A stretch of DNA of 5,783 bases from an uncultured bacterium (GTDB lineage Bacteria; Actinomycetota; UBA4738; HRBIN12): contig CALGFI010000133.1 in NCBI GenBank assembly GCA_937881155.1, forward strand, positions 1 to 5,783, given 5' to 3'. Both the position numbers and the translations under genes were made by a program. Of this stretch, positions 1-5,071 are shown piece by piece. Position 1 is the first letter of the stretch, and every line of letters begins with the position of its first letter. The notes below the pieces were generated by a model, which worked only from the letters and a program-made list of their open reading frames with translations, made no database searches and was not told the DNA's origin.

Positions 1-181
1 CCCGGTCGACGAGTCCGGCGCACGCGTGCAGGAGCGTGGTCTTCCCTGCGCCGTTCGGTCCGACCACGCAGGTCCACGAGCCCATAGGGACGTCGAGCGA
101 GACGTCGCGAAGGACCTCGCGGCCCCCGAGGCGGACGGCCAGCTCGTGCAGACGCAGGGCACTCGTGGCGACCGCCGTCAC
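1..181 (-). CDS. btuD: Cobalamin ABC transporter ATP-binding subunit, N-terminal part (BtuD-like)
   Basis: Only the first 60 codons lie in the window; the rest runs off the left edge. The protein is the cytoplasmic ATPase that powers import through the permease encoded just upstream. The visible part has the usual N-terminal beta strands of an ABC ATPase (LRLHELAVRLGGREVLRDVS) and then a perfect Walker A, GPNGAGKTT, at residues 41-49. Q-loop, signature and Walker B lie outside the window. The start is GTG at 181-179, chosen because it overlaps the permease stop as GTGA and has GAGG five bases upstream. The ABC ATPase call is near certain. Cobalamin as substrate is inferred from the BtuF-like neighbour and the riboswitch ahead of the operon; FecE/FhuC-type iron transporters have the same ATPase layout. 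Confidence 0.88.
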   Translation of the reverse strand, partial: MTAVATSALRLHELAVRLGGREVLRDVSLDVPMGSWTCVVGPNGAGKTTLLHACAGLVDR

Positions 182-1185
182 GTGAGCCTCGCCGCGCTTC
201 GACGAAGCGCGAGCAGGAAGAACGGCGCCCCGACGAACGCCGTAATCACGCCGATCGGTATCTCGGCCGGCGCGACGACGGTCCGCGCCAAGACGTCGAC
301 CAGGATCACGAACGACGCCCCGAACAGGACCGACAGCGGCAACACACGGCGGTACGACGTCCCCGAGAGCAGCCGAACCGTGTGCGGCACGATGATGCCG
401 ACGAAGCCGATCAGTCCCGCGACGGAAACCGCGGCGGCCGTAGCCAGCGACGCGGCGACGACGACGATTGTCCGGAGCCGACCGACGTTCAAACCGAGGC
501 TCTCGGCTTCGAGGTCGCCGACCTCGATGACATCGAGCAGCCGGCGCACCGTCCATAGCGTCGCAACCGACAGGAGCACCGAGGGCAGTGCCATCCGCAC
601 GTCGTCCCATCCGGCCGTGCCGAGCCGACCGAGGATCCAGCTGTACACCTGCCGCAGCGTCTCGGACCGCTGTTGCTGGATGAACGTCTGCACCGCCGTG
701 AGGAAGGACGCGACCGCGATCCCGCCGAGCACGAGGCTCGTGGCCGAACGACCGCCCAGCGCCGAACGGCCCAGCGAATACGCGAGGCCGACCCCGCCGA
801 TCGCCCCGGTGAACGCGGCGAGCGGCACGGTCACGGCGAACGCATCCGACGGCCCGAACGCGACGGAGATCGTCGCTCCGAGGCCGGCCCCGGCGGCGGC
901 GCCGAGCAGGTAGGGGTCGGCCAACGGATTGCGGAACACGGCCTGGTACGCGGCGCCCGAGGCGGAGAGCGAGGCGCCGACCAGTGCCGCGACGACGACT
1001 CGGGGCAGCCGCAGGTTCGCCAGGATCGCTGCGTCCTGATCGGAAACCGACGTCGCGCCGCCGAACGACACGGCCCACCGCAGAACGTCGCTCGGCGAGA
1101 TGTGAACCGGGCCCACGAGGATCCCCACCACGATCGAGGCAACCAGGACGGACGCCCCGATCGCCACGGACGACGCCCTTCTCAT
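178..1185 (-). CDS. btuC: Cobalamin ABC transporter permease, FecCD family (BtuC-like)
   Basis: This 335-residue protein has the normal length for FecCD/BtuC permeases, which form a homodimeric channel with about ten membrane helices per subunit. Family hallmarks occur in order: RLPR at 59-62, then GASLSASGAAYQ followed by RNPLADPYLLG (85-95) and a Gly/Ala-rich helix. Near the C-terminus are GLIGFVGIIVPHTVR (257-271) and EIPIGVITAFVGAPFF (308-323). A hydrophobic helix (about 6-26) begins the protein. ATG at 1185 is chosen because it overlaps the BtuF stop as ATGA, follows GGAGG-type sequence, and gives the family length; a 60-codon upstream extension is Arg-rich and belongs to the overlapping gene. 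The stop overlaps the ATPase start by 4 bp. The family is certain; cobalamin specificity rests on context. Confidence 0.93.
   Translation of the reverse strand: MRRASSVAIGASVLVASIVVGILVGPVHISPSDVLRWAVSFGGATSVSDQDAAILANLRLPRVVVAALVGASLSASGAAYQAVFRNPLADPYLLGAAAGAGLGATISVAFGPSDAFAVTVPLAAFTGAIGGVGLAYSLGRSALGGRSATSLVLGGIAVASFLTAVQTFIQQQRSETLRQVYSWILGRLGTAGWDDVRMALPSVLLSVATLWTVRRLLDVIEVGDLEAESLGLNVGRLRTIVVVAASLATAAAVSVAGLIGFVGIIVPHTVRLLSGTSYRRVLPLSVLFGASFVILVDVLARTVVAPAEIPIGVITAFVGAPFFLLALRRSAARLT
193..211. repeat. 19-bp perfect palindrome at the permease/ATPase junction
   Basis: The sequence CGCGCTTCG-A-CGAAGCGCG lies inside the last codons of the permease gene, about a dozen bases before the GTG of the ATPase gene. 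In the mRNA it could form a compact hairpin directly ahead of the GAGG ribosome-binding site. It may tune translational coupling or simply reflect Arg/Ser/Ala codon use (LRRSAARLT). The symmetry is seen directly; any function is inference. Confidence 0.4.
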
Positions 1186-2117
1186 GCCGCCTCCGCCTCC
1201 ACGTCGGAGACGGCATCGGCGATCGTCCGTAGGTACTCGACGATTCGAGGACCCCACCGCGATGCGACGTCGTCGTCGAGCGGGACGACGTCCCTCCTTC
1301 GAACGGCGGTGATGCTGTTCCATCCCGGCCGTTCGGCGACGGTTGCCGGCGACTGCCCGCAGCACTTCGTGTCGGCCAGGAAGATCAGATCCGGATCTGC
1401 GCGGATCACGTACTCGGCGGAGAGCTGCGGATAGCCGCCGCCGCCGTCGGCTGCGTCCGCGATGTTCTCCAGGCCGACGAGGCCGTAGAGCTGACCGATG
1501 AACGTCTGCGAGGTGACGGAGTAATAGGTGTCGTCGAGCTCGTGATAGAAGGTGAGCGGCGGCTGCGGCATCTCGACCGACGAAACGATCGAGTCGACCT
1601 CGGTGCGCATGTCGTCGACGACGGCCGTCGCTGCTTCGGCGTTGCCCGTCGCCCGCCCCAGCTGTTCGAGCTGCTCGTACGCGTCGTCGAGCATCGTGGC
1701 GGCCGGTAGCAACATCGTCGTGATCCCCAGGCCCTCGAGGGTCGACCCCAGGTCGCCAGGCTCCGTCGAGTACACGACGAGGTCGGGCTCGTAGGACGCG
1801 ATGGCCTCGACGTTCGGCTCGAACCCGGACAGCTCCGTCGTCGGAGCGTCGGGCGGGAAGTTGGACTGGTCGTCGACGGCGATCACCTGATCGTCCGCGC
1901 CGATCGCGAACAGCATCTCGGTGGCCGTCGGCGACAGCGAGATGATCCGCTCGGGGCGTTCGTCGATCGTGACGTCGCCGTTCGCCGTCGTCAGCGTGAC
2001 CGGGAACGCGGCCCCGGTAGACGGCCCCGTCGATTCGCGACCGGCTTCACCGTCCGACGCGCACGCGGCCGCCGCCGCCGCGACCGAAGCAACCAACAGA
2101 ACGAGACGTCGTCCCAT
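1182..2117 (-). CDS. btuF: Cobalamin-binding lipoprotein of the ABC transporter (BtuF-like)
   Basis: The product is a 311-residue substrate-binding lipoprotein that would capture B12 outside the membrane and hand it to the permease. It starts MGRR followed by a hydrophobic stretch and lipobox AAAC, with Cys19 the predicted lipidated residue. A Ser/Gly/Thr-rich linker follows. The mature part opens with RIISLSPTATEMLFAIGA (58-75) and then DQSNFPP, the BtuF/TroA-type N-lobe signature. Later come EPDLVVYS (110-117), a long helix at about 145-180 bridging the lobes, and the C-lobe with ADPDLIFLADTKCCGQ (240-255) and ERPGWNSI. An adjacent cysteine pair (252-253) is present. ATG at 2117 is supported by AAGGAGG four bases upstream and by the signal peptide; a longer open frame to 2300 runs through the riboswitch. 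Heme or siderophore binding is the alternative, made unlikely by the riboswitch. Confidence 0.9.
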   Translation of the reverse strand: MGRRLVLLVASVAAAAAACASDGEAGRESTGPSTGAAFPVTLTTANGDVTIDERPERIISLSPTATEMLFAIGADDQVIAVDDQSNFPPDAPTTELSGFEPNVEAIASYEPDLVVYSTEPGDLGSTLEGLGITTMLLPAATMLDDAYEQLEQLGRATGNAEAATAVVDDMRTEVDSIVSSVEMPQPPLTFYHELDDTYYSVTSQTFIGQLYGLVGLENIADAADGGGGYPQLSAEYVIRADPDLIFLADTKCCGQSPATVAERPGWNSITAVRRRDVVPLDDDVASRWGPRIVEYLRTIADAVSDVEAEAA

Positions 2118-2130
2118 GCGTCCTCCTTCC
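2118..2130 (-). promoter_or_regulatory. Strong ribosome-binding site of btuF
   Basis: Read on the minus strand this is GGAAGGAGG followed by ACGC and the ATG at 2117. It is close to a full match to the anti-Shine-Dalgarno end of 16S rRNA and decides the btuF start. Its purine run is complementary to two pyrimidine stretches in the leader (2207-2214 and 2186-2191), so it is the likely target of riboswitch control. Confidence 0.75.
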
Positions 2131-2204
2131 GATCGGAGAGCGCGATGGGAACCGGGTCGAACCGCCCACGAACCGCCCTTCCGTCGAGGACCGTCATCCG
2201 CGCC

Positions 2205-2338
2205 ACGGAGGAGGCGACCCGACTCGTCCCCCGGAGCGGGGGCTTCACGGTTGCGCGACAGTGCCGGATTCGAACCGGTCTTCGCTTGACTCCGCAGCAC
2301 TCGAGCCCGTGCTCGAGCGAGCGAGTTCTAACACCGTG
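2205..2338 (-). promoter_or_regulatory. Cobalamin (AdoCbl-type) riboswitch in the leader of the btuFCD operon
   Basis: Read on the minus strand, conserved parts of the cobalamin aptamer appear in order. A 5' CACGGTG lies at 2338-2332. Next is the core GCGAAGACCGG (2284-2274), resembling the usual GGGAA-CCGG. TTCGAATCCGG then closes the CCGG/CCGG arm, followed by CACTGTCGCGCAACCGTGA (2264-2246), matching the family's ACTGT-CGC-GCAACxGTGA segment. A peripheral hairpin has six perfect pairs and a 3-nt loop (2242-2228). Last comes a B12-box-like GAGTCGGGTCGCCTCC (2225-2210). The element lies about 90 bases before a BtuF-like gene, where such riboswitches normally repress uptake genes when B12 is plentiful. 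The core GCGAA and the B12 box deviate from consensus, so the exact 5' edge and subclass are uncertain. The stretch 2118-2204 between box and start codon holds the presumed expression platform. Confidence 0.82.
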
Positions 2339-2379
2339 ACGCCGAGGCAGCAACAGAGCAGGACTTACCTCGGCATCAC
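2336..2379 (-). terminator. Hairpin between the response regulator gene and the riboswitch; possible terminator
   Basis: A 7-bp perfect stem, GCCGAGG (2341-2347) with CCTCGGC (2368-2374), encloses a 20-nt loop. Past one mismatch it is extended by GTGA (2336-2339) with TCAC (2376-2379). It lies about 50 bases after the stop of the response regulator gene and just before the riboswitch, so it could end the regulator transcript. There is no run of U after it on either strand, so intrinsic termination is uncertain. It could instead be an outer stem of the leader RNA. The remaining gene-free bases (2380-2432) show nothing I recognise. Confidence 0.35.
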
Positions 2380-2432
2380 CGAAGGTACGAGCGGAGTTCC
2401 AGCGAACCGATCGAGCAGCGCGAGGTCGAGAC

Positions 2433-3101
2433 CTATTCCACGAGCCCGCTGCGGATGGCGATCGCGACGGCCTGAGCGCGGTCGTTGGCGCCGAGCTTCT
2501 CGAAGATCCGCTCGAGGTGCGTCTTCACCGTGTGCGGGGAGATCCCCAGGTCGTGGGCGACCTCCTTGGTCGTGGCCCCGTATGCAACCTTCTGGAGGAT
2601 CTCCTTCTCCCGACGCGACAGCGGCGGGGACTCCACGCGCTTCTCGGCGAGCTGGACCTCCTCGATGAATGCTCGAGTGAGCTGGGGGTGGATCACGGCC
2701 TTGCCTTCAAGGGCCAAGCGGGCGGCGTTCACGAGCTCGTCCGCGGACGCGTCCTTCAGCAGGTAGCCGGAGACGCCGGCCTGGATCGCCTCGGAGATCG
2801 AAGCGCGGGACTCGTCGACCGTGAACAGGATGACCCGTGTCGTCGGCGAGGCTTCCCGAATCGCCTTGGTCGCCTCGATCCCGTTCATGCCGGGCATCCG
2901 CACGTCCATGAACACGATGTCCGGGCTGAGCTCGCCGACTTTGATGACGGCGTCCTCTCCGCTCTCTGCCTCGCCGACGATCAGGACGTCCTTCGCCAGA
3001 TCCAGGGCGGCGTGGAGCCCTTCCCGGGTGACGGGATGGTCGTCCACGATGAGCACGCGGATCCTCTGTTGTTCGTCGCTCATGTGTTGTTCGTCGCTCA
3101 T
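2433..3101 (-). CDS. NarL/FixJ-family two-component response regulator (REC + LuxR-type HTH)
   Basis: This 222-residue cytoplasmic DNA-binding regulator has a receiver domain at about 14-130, with the acidic pair D20-D21 and phosphoacceptor D66 in FMDVRMPGMNG. The switch Thr is T94 (ILFTVD) and the conserved Lys is K116 in YLLKDA. A LuxR/GerE helix-turn-helix covers about 158-220 (LSRREKEILQKVAYGATTKE, then LGISPHTVKTHLERIFEKL). All key residues are intact, so it should be phosphorylatable. No histidine kinase lies next to it here, so its signal and targets are unknown. The start is ambiguous: ATG at 3101 gives MSDEQH, and an in-frame ATG at 3083 begins a second copy of the same 18-bp unit. 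Neither has a strong Shine-Dalgarno. I use 3101, but 3083 (216 residues) would leave the full receiver domain. It diverges from the MIP18 gene. Confidence 0.92.
   Translation of the reverse strand: MSDEQHMSDEQQRIRVLIVDDHPVTREGLHAALDLAKDVLIVGEAESGEDAVIKVGELSPDIVFMDVRMPGMNGIEATKAIREASPTTRVILFTVDESRASISEAIQAGVSGYLLKDASADELVNAARLALEGKAVIHPQLTRAFIEEVQLAEKRVESPPLSRREKEILQKVAYGATTKEVAHDLGISPHTVKTHLERIFEKLGANDRAQAVAIAIRSGLVE
3066..3101 (-). repeat. Tandem 18-bp duplication spanning the response regulator start codon
   Basis: On the minus strand the unit ATGAGCGACGAACAACA plus C or G occurs twice head to tail (3101-3084 and 3083-3066), 17 of 18 bases identical. It keeps the frame and encodes MSDEQH-MSDEQQ, so each unit brings its own ATG. 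This looks like a recent slippage or duplication event. It adds six disordered residues ahead of the receiver domain and gives two possible initiation codons. Confidence 0.9.
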
Positions 3102-3138
3102 GGAGCTCACGGAATAGTCGTTGGCCGAAGAGCGTCCA

Positions 3139-3145
3139 TAGGATA
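3139..3145. promoter_or_regulatory. Candidate divergent promoter with overlapping -10 boxes
   Basis: The 72-bp gap between the response regulator and the MIP18 gene contains TAGGATA. On the plus strand TAGGAT (3139-3144) fits a TANNNT -10 box, 29 bases before the ATG at 3174. On the minus strand TATCCT (3145-3140) fits another, 38 bases before the ATG at 3101. Convincing -35 boxes are missing on both sides; TAGTCG at 3115-3120 is the best for the plus strand. The base matches are seen directly; promoter activity is inferred. Confidence 0.4.
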
Positions 3146-3173
3146 GAGGCAGAAGTCCGCCGAAGGAACGAGG

Positions 3174-3566
3174 ATGTACGTGGACGAAACCCGCGAATCC
3201 GTGATGGATGCCGATCAGGGCAGCGTGGCCGACGCCGGGGACGCCGACCGTGCCAACGGCGAGGGCTTGTCCGAGGACCGGGTCCTCGATGCTCTCAAGC
3301 ACGTCGTCGATCCCGAGTTGGGGATCAACATCGTGGACCTCGGCCTCGTCTACGAGGTGGATATCTCGCAGGAGGGTTACGTGCACGTCGAATACACGCT
3401 GACGACCATGGGCTGTCCGATCGGACCGCTGATCGAACAGCAGATGCAGTCGTTGATGGCCAACGTGCCTGGCGTGTCGGGCTTCGATGCCGAGATGGTC
3501 CTACGGCCCCCGTGGAGCCCCGAGATGATGTCGGAAGAGGCCAAGGCCGCCCTGGGCTACTTCTGA
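3174..3566 (+). CDS. sufT: MIP18/DUF59-family Fe-S cluster assembly factor (SufT-like)
   Basis: This 130-residue cytoplasmic protein belongs to the family that helps mature or transfer iron-sulfur clusters. An acidic, probably disordered N-terminus of about 30 residues is followed by the MIP18 fold. Family signatures are VVDPELGINIVDLGLVYEV (44-62), the TLTTMGCPIGPLIEQQ segment (75-90) with the conserved Cys81, and a C-terminal RPPWSPEMMSEEAKAALGY. That tail resembles bacterial SufT proteins and differs from PaaD, which carries an additional zinc-binding end. ATG at 3174 follows GAAGGAACGAGG, a fair ribosome-binding site; Met11 is an alternative start. In many actinobacteria the SufT gene ends the suf operon. 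Here sufB lies about 1.6 kb downstream on the same strand with two genes between, so either the order is unusual or this is a second copy. Family certain, exact role inferred. Confidence 0.9.
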   Translation: MYVDETRESVMDADQGSVADAGDADRANGEGLSEDRVLDALKHVVDPELGINIVDLGLVYEVDISQEGYVHVEYTLTTMGCPIGPLIEQQMQSLMANVPGVSGFDAEMVLRPPWSPEMMSEEAKAALGYF

Positions 3567-3569
3567 GGA

Positions 3570-3599
3570 GCCGCCCGGGCGGTCGCCTCGGGCGACGGC
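3570..3599 (+). terminator. GC-rich hairpin after the MIP18 gene; candidate terminator
   Basis: Four bases after the stop codon lies a dense self-complementary region. It contains the 12-bp palindrome CCGCCCGGGCGG (3571-3582) and a stem GTCGCC-TCG-GGCGAC (3582-3596) with six perfect pairs and a 3-nt loop. An alternative fold pairs GCCGCCCG with CGGG and CGGC around a 3-nt bulge. Only GTATT follows, not a real U run. It resembles the U-poor terminators of high-GC bacteria, but termination is not proven. Confidence 0.45.
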
Positions 3600-3623
3600 C
3601 GTATTGACACTCGCGAGGCCCGA

Positions 3624-3668
3624 CGATTGACTCGCACCTGCAATTCCTAGTTCGCGAGTCGGAAATCG
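3624..3668 (+). promoter_or_regulatory. Structured leader of the cysA2-like gene with a mini-ORF
   Basis: The inverted repeat CGATT-GACTCGC (3624-3635) pairs with GCGAGTC-gga-AATCG (3654-3668). That makes 12 pairs with a 3-nt bulge and an 18-nt loop, ending about 20 bases before the sulfurtransferase ATG. TTG at 3627-3629 opens a seven-codon frame, MTRTCNS, that ends at TAG 3648-3650; GAGG lies eight bases before it. The mini-ORF covers the 5' arm of the stem and includes one Cys codon. Upstream, TTGACA (3604-3609) resembles a -35 box, but no good -10 sits at the right distance. Cysteine-rich leader peptides ahead of cysA2 are known in mycobacteria; equivalence here is speculative. Confidence 0.3.
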
Positions 3669-3687
3669 CTTCGCGGAAGGAGTGGGC

Positions 3688-4530
3688 ATGGCCGGATACA
3701 AGAACCCCGATGCGCTCGTCGAGACCGACTGGCTCGAGGCGCACCTGAACGACGAGAACGTCAGGGTCATCGAGGTCGACGAGGACACCTCCGCGTACGA
3801 CAAGGGGCATGTCTCGGGTGCGGTCGGATGGAACTGGAACAGCGACCTGCACACGAAGGTCGGACGCGACTACGTCAGCCGGGCGGAACTTTCGGAACTG
3901 CTCTCGCGGGCAGGCGTCGGCGATGACACCACGGTCGTGCTGTACGGCGGCAACAACAACTGGTTCGCGGCGTACGCGTACTGGATCCTGAAGCTTCGCG
4001 GGTTCGACAACGTGAAGCTCGTCAACGGCGGCCGCAAGAAATGGGAGTTGGAGAGCCGGGAGCTCACGCAGGATGTCCCGTCTTACCAGCTCACGGGCAC
4101 CACGCTGACGGCGCCCGAGCGAGACGAGATCCGAGCGCTCCGTGACCAGGTGCTATCGAAGCTCGCGGACGCCACGTTCGTGGACGTTCGCTCGCCCGAG
4201 GAGTTCCGGGGGGAAAGGCTCGCGCCGGATCACCTGCCGCAAGAGCAGGCACAGGTACCGGGACACATCCCCGGTGCGGCGAACGTTCCGTGGGCGAAGG
4301 CCGCGAACGAGGACGGGACGTTCAAGAGCGCAGACGAGCTGCTAGCTCTCTACGAGGCGGAGGGCGTGTCCGACGACCGGGAGATCATCGCGTACTGCCG
4401 GATCGGCGAGCGGAGCTCGCACACGTGGTTCGCGCTGACCGAGCTGCTCGGTTACACGAACGTCAAGAACTACGATGGCTCGTGGACCGAGTACGGCTCG
4501 CTCGTCGGGGCGCCGGTCGACAAGGCGTAG
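3688..4530 (+). CDS. cysA2: Thiosulfate sulfurtransferase, two-domain rhodanese (CysA2-like)
   Basis: The protein has 280 residues, the usual size of tandem rhodaneses, and would move sulfane sulfur from a donor such as thiosulfate to cyanide or thiol acceptors in the cytoplasm. The N-terminal rhodanese domain (about 8-125) lacks the catalytic Cys, with YGGNNNWFAAYAY (86-98) at that site. The C-terminal domain (about 145-275) carries FVDVRSPEEFRG, PGHIPGAANVPW and the active loop CRIGER with Cys237 (237-242), then YDGSWTEYGSLVGAP (262-276). VDEDTSAYD, GGRKKWEL and ERSSHTWF strongly recall mycobacterial CysA2/CysA3. This cysA2 is unrelated to the sulfate-transport ATPase CysA. ATG at 3688 has GGAAGGAG five bases upstream; an in-frame GTG at 3682 overlaps that site and is less likely. 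The next gene begins 71 bp downstream. Beside SufT-like and SufB genes a sulfur-supply role for Fe-S assembly is plausible but inferred. Confidence 0.94.
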   Translation: MAGYKNPDALVETDWLEAHLNDENVRVIEVDEDTSAYDKGHVSGAVGWNWNSDLHTKVGRDYVSRAELSELLSRAGVGDDTTVVLYGGNNNWFAAYAYWILKLRGFDNVKLVNGGRKKWELESRELTQDVPSYQLTGTTLTAPERDEIRALRDQVLSKLADATFVDVRSPEEFRGERLAPDHLPQEQAQVPGHIPGAANVPWAKAANEDGTFKSADELLALYEAEGVSDDREIIAYCRIGERSSHTWFALTELLGYTNVKNYDGSWTEYGSLVGAPVDKA

Positions 4531-4588
4531 TCGGCTCGACGAACGCGACGCCGCCGCCACGGCAGGCGTAGTGCAACGGGTGGGTGGG

Positions 4589-4594
4589 TAGCAT
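4589..4594 (+). promoter_or_regulatory. Candidate -10 box giving a leaderless transcript
   Basis: TAGCAT fits TANNNT and ends seven bases before the ATG at 4602. A transcript starting at the usual distance would begin at or next to that ATG, giving a leaderless mRNA. This agrees with the absence of a Shine-Dalgarno just upstream. The -35 region is weak (GCGTAG at 4566-4571, 17-bp spacer). Leaderless genes are common in actinobacteria. Confidence 0.35.
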
Positions 4595-4601
4595 CCGTTC
4601 G

Positions 4602-5021
4602 ATGAGTTTCGACCGTGCCCGGCGCGTGGCCACGTTCGTGTTGGCGGCTGCGATCCTTGCCGTCGGGACCGCGTGTGATACCGACGCGGCCATCTCGGAC
4701 CTGGAACGCTCGGCCGACGACGCGCTCGACGCACTGGGCACCGTGCGCGATCGGGTCGAGGAGGCGGCGCAGCCGATCGTCGACGAGATCAGCGCCGGCA
4801 TCGATGACATCTCCGCCGAGCTCGATCGCGCCGCCGACCTGTCCGGAGAGCGTGCACGGGAGGCGTATCGGGAGCTGGAGCGCCGCGCTGCCGAGCTCCA
4901 GGCCGATGCCGAGGCCGCGGGCGAGGACGCGACGGGCGAGGCCCGGCAGGCGTGGGAGGAGCTCCAGGACGCGCTGGCCGAGCTCAGGGCGCAGATCCAG
5001 GAGGCCATGGAGCGGGGTTGA
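4602..5021 (+). CDS. Small alpha-helical putative lipoprotein of unknown function
   Basis: I do not recognise this 139-residue protein. It begins MSFDRARR with a hydrophobic segment (about 9-22) and the lipobox-like VGTAC, Cys25. The -3 Gly is unusual but falls within the lipoprotein pattern. If lipidated it would sit on the outer face of the membrane. The mature part is almost wholly predicted helix, rich in Ala, Glu, Asp and Arg without Gly/Pro-rich breaks, and with heptad-like spacing at about 30-100 and 112-137. That suggests a coiled coil or helical hairpin such as AELDRAADLSGERAREAYRE. No catalytic motif is visible. ATG at 4602 is chosen because it puts basic residues right before the hydrophobic stretch; GTG at 4584 would add six residues. 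Third-position G/C bias fits a real gene. The antisense strand is also open here but has no supporting features. Confidence 0.7.
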   Translation: MSFDRARRVATFVLAAAILAVGTACDTDAAISDLERSADDALDALGTVRDRVEEAAQPIVDEISAGIDDISAELDRAADLSGERAREAYRELERRAAELQADAEAAGEDATGEARQAWEELQDALAELRAQIQEAMERG

Positions 5022-5071
5022 CCTCGGCCTTCGAGAACGGTGGAGTCCCAGGCTCCTGACCTGCGGAAACG

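Noticed and set aside
26..1434. Two long plus-strand open frames (26-913 and 673-1434) opposite the permease and btuF genes.
   Set aside because: Their products are low-complexity Arg/Pro/Ala/Ser-rich sequences typical of the antisense of high-GC coding DNA. The minus strand carries full family signatures.
2261..2283. A tRNA T-arm-like GGTTCGAATCC on the minus strand.
   Set aside because: There is no D-arm, anticodon arm or matching acceptor stem around it. The bases are explained as the CCGG hairpin of the cobalamin riboswitch core.
2118..2300. An in-frame extension of btuF up to 2300, adding 61 residues.
   Set aside because: It would translate the riboswitch and expression platform, lacks a ribosome-binding site, and hides the signal peptide that starts at 2117.
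3604..3632. TTGACA (3604-3609) and TTGACT (3627-3632) as -35 boxes for the cysA2-like gene.
   Set aside because: Neither has a TANNNT box at 16-18 bp; the closest, around 3647-3653, is poorly spaced. I kept them only as notes in the leader entry.
4578..4588. GGGTGGGTGGG as a possible G-quadruplex.
   Set aside because: Only three G-triplets are present and no fourth run lies close enough.
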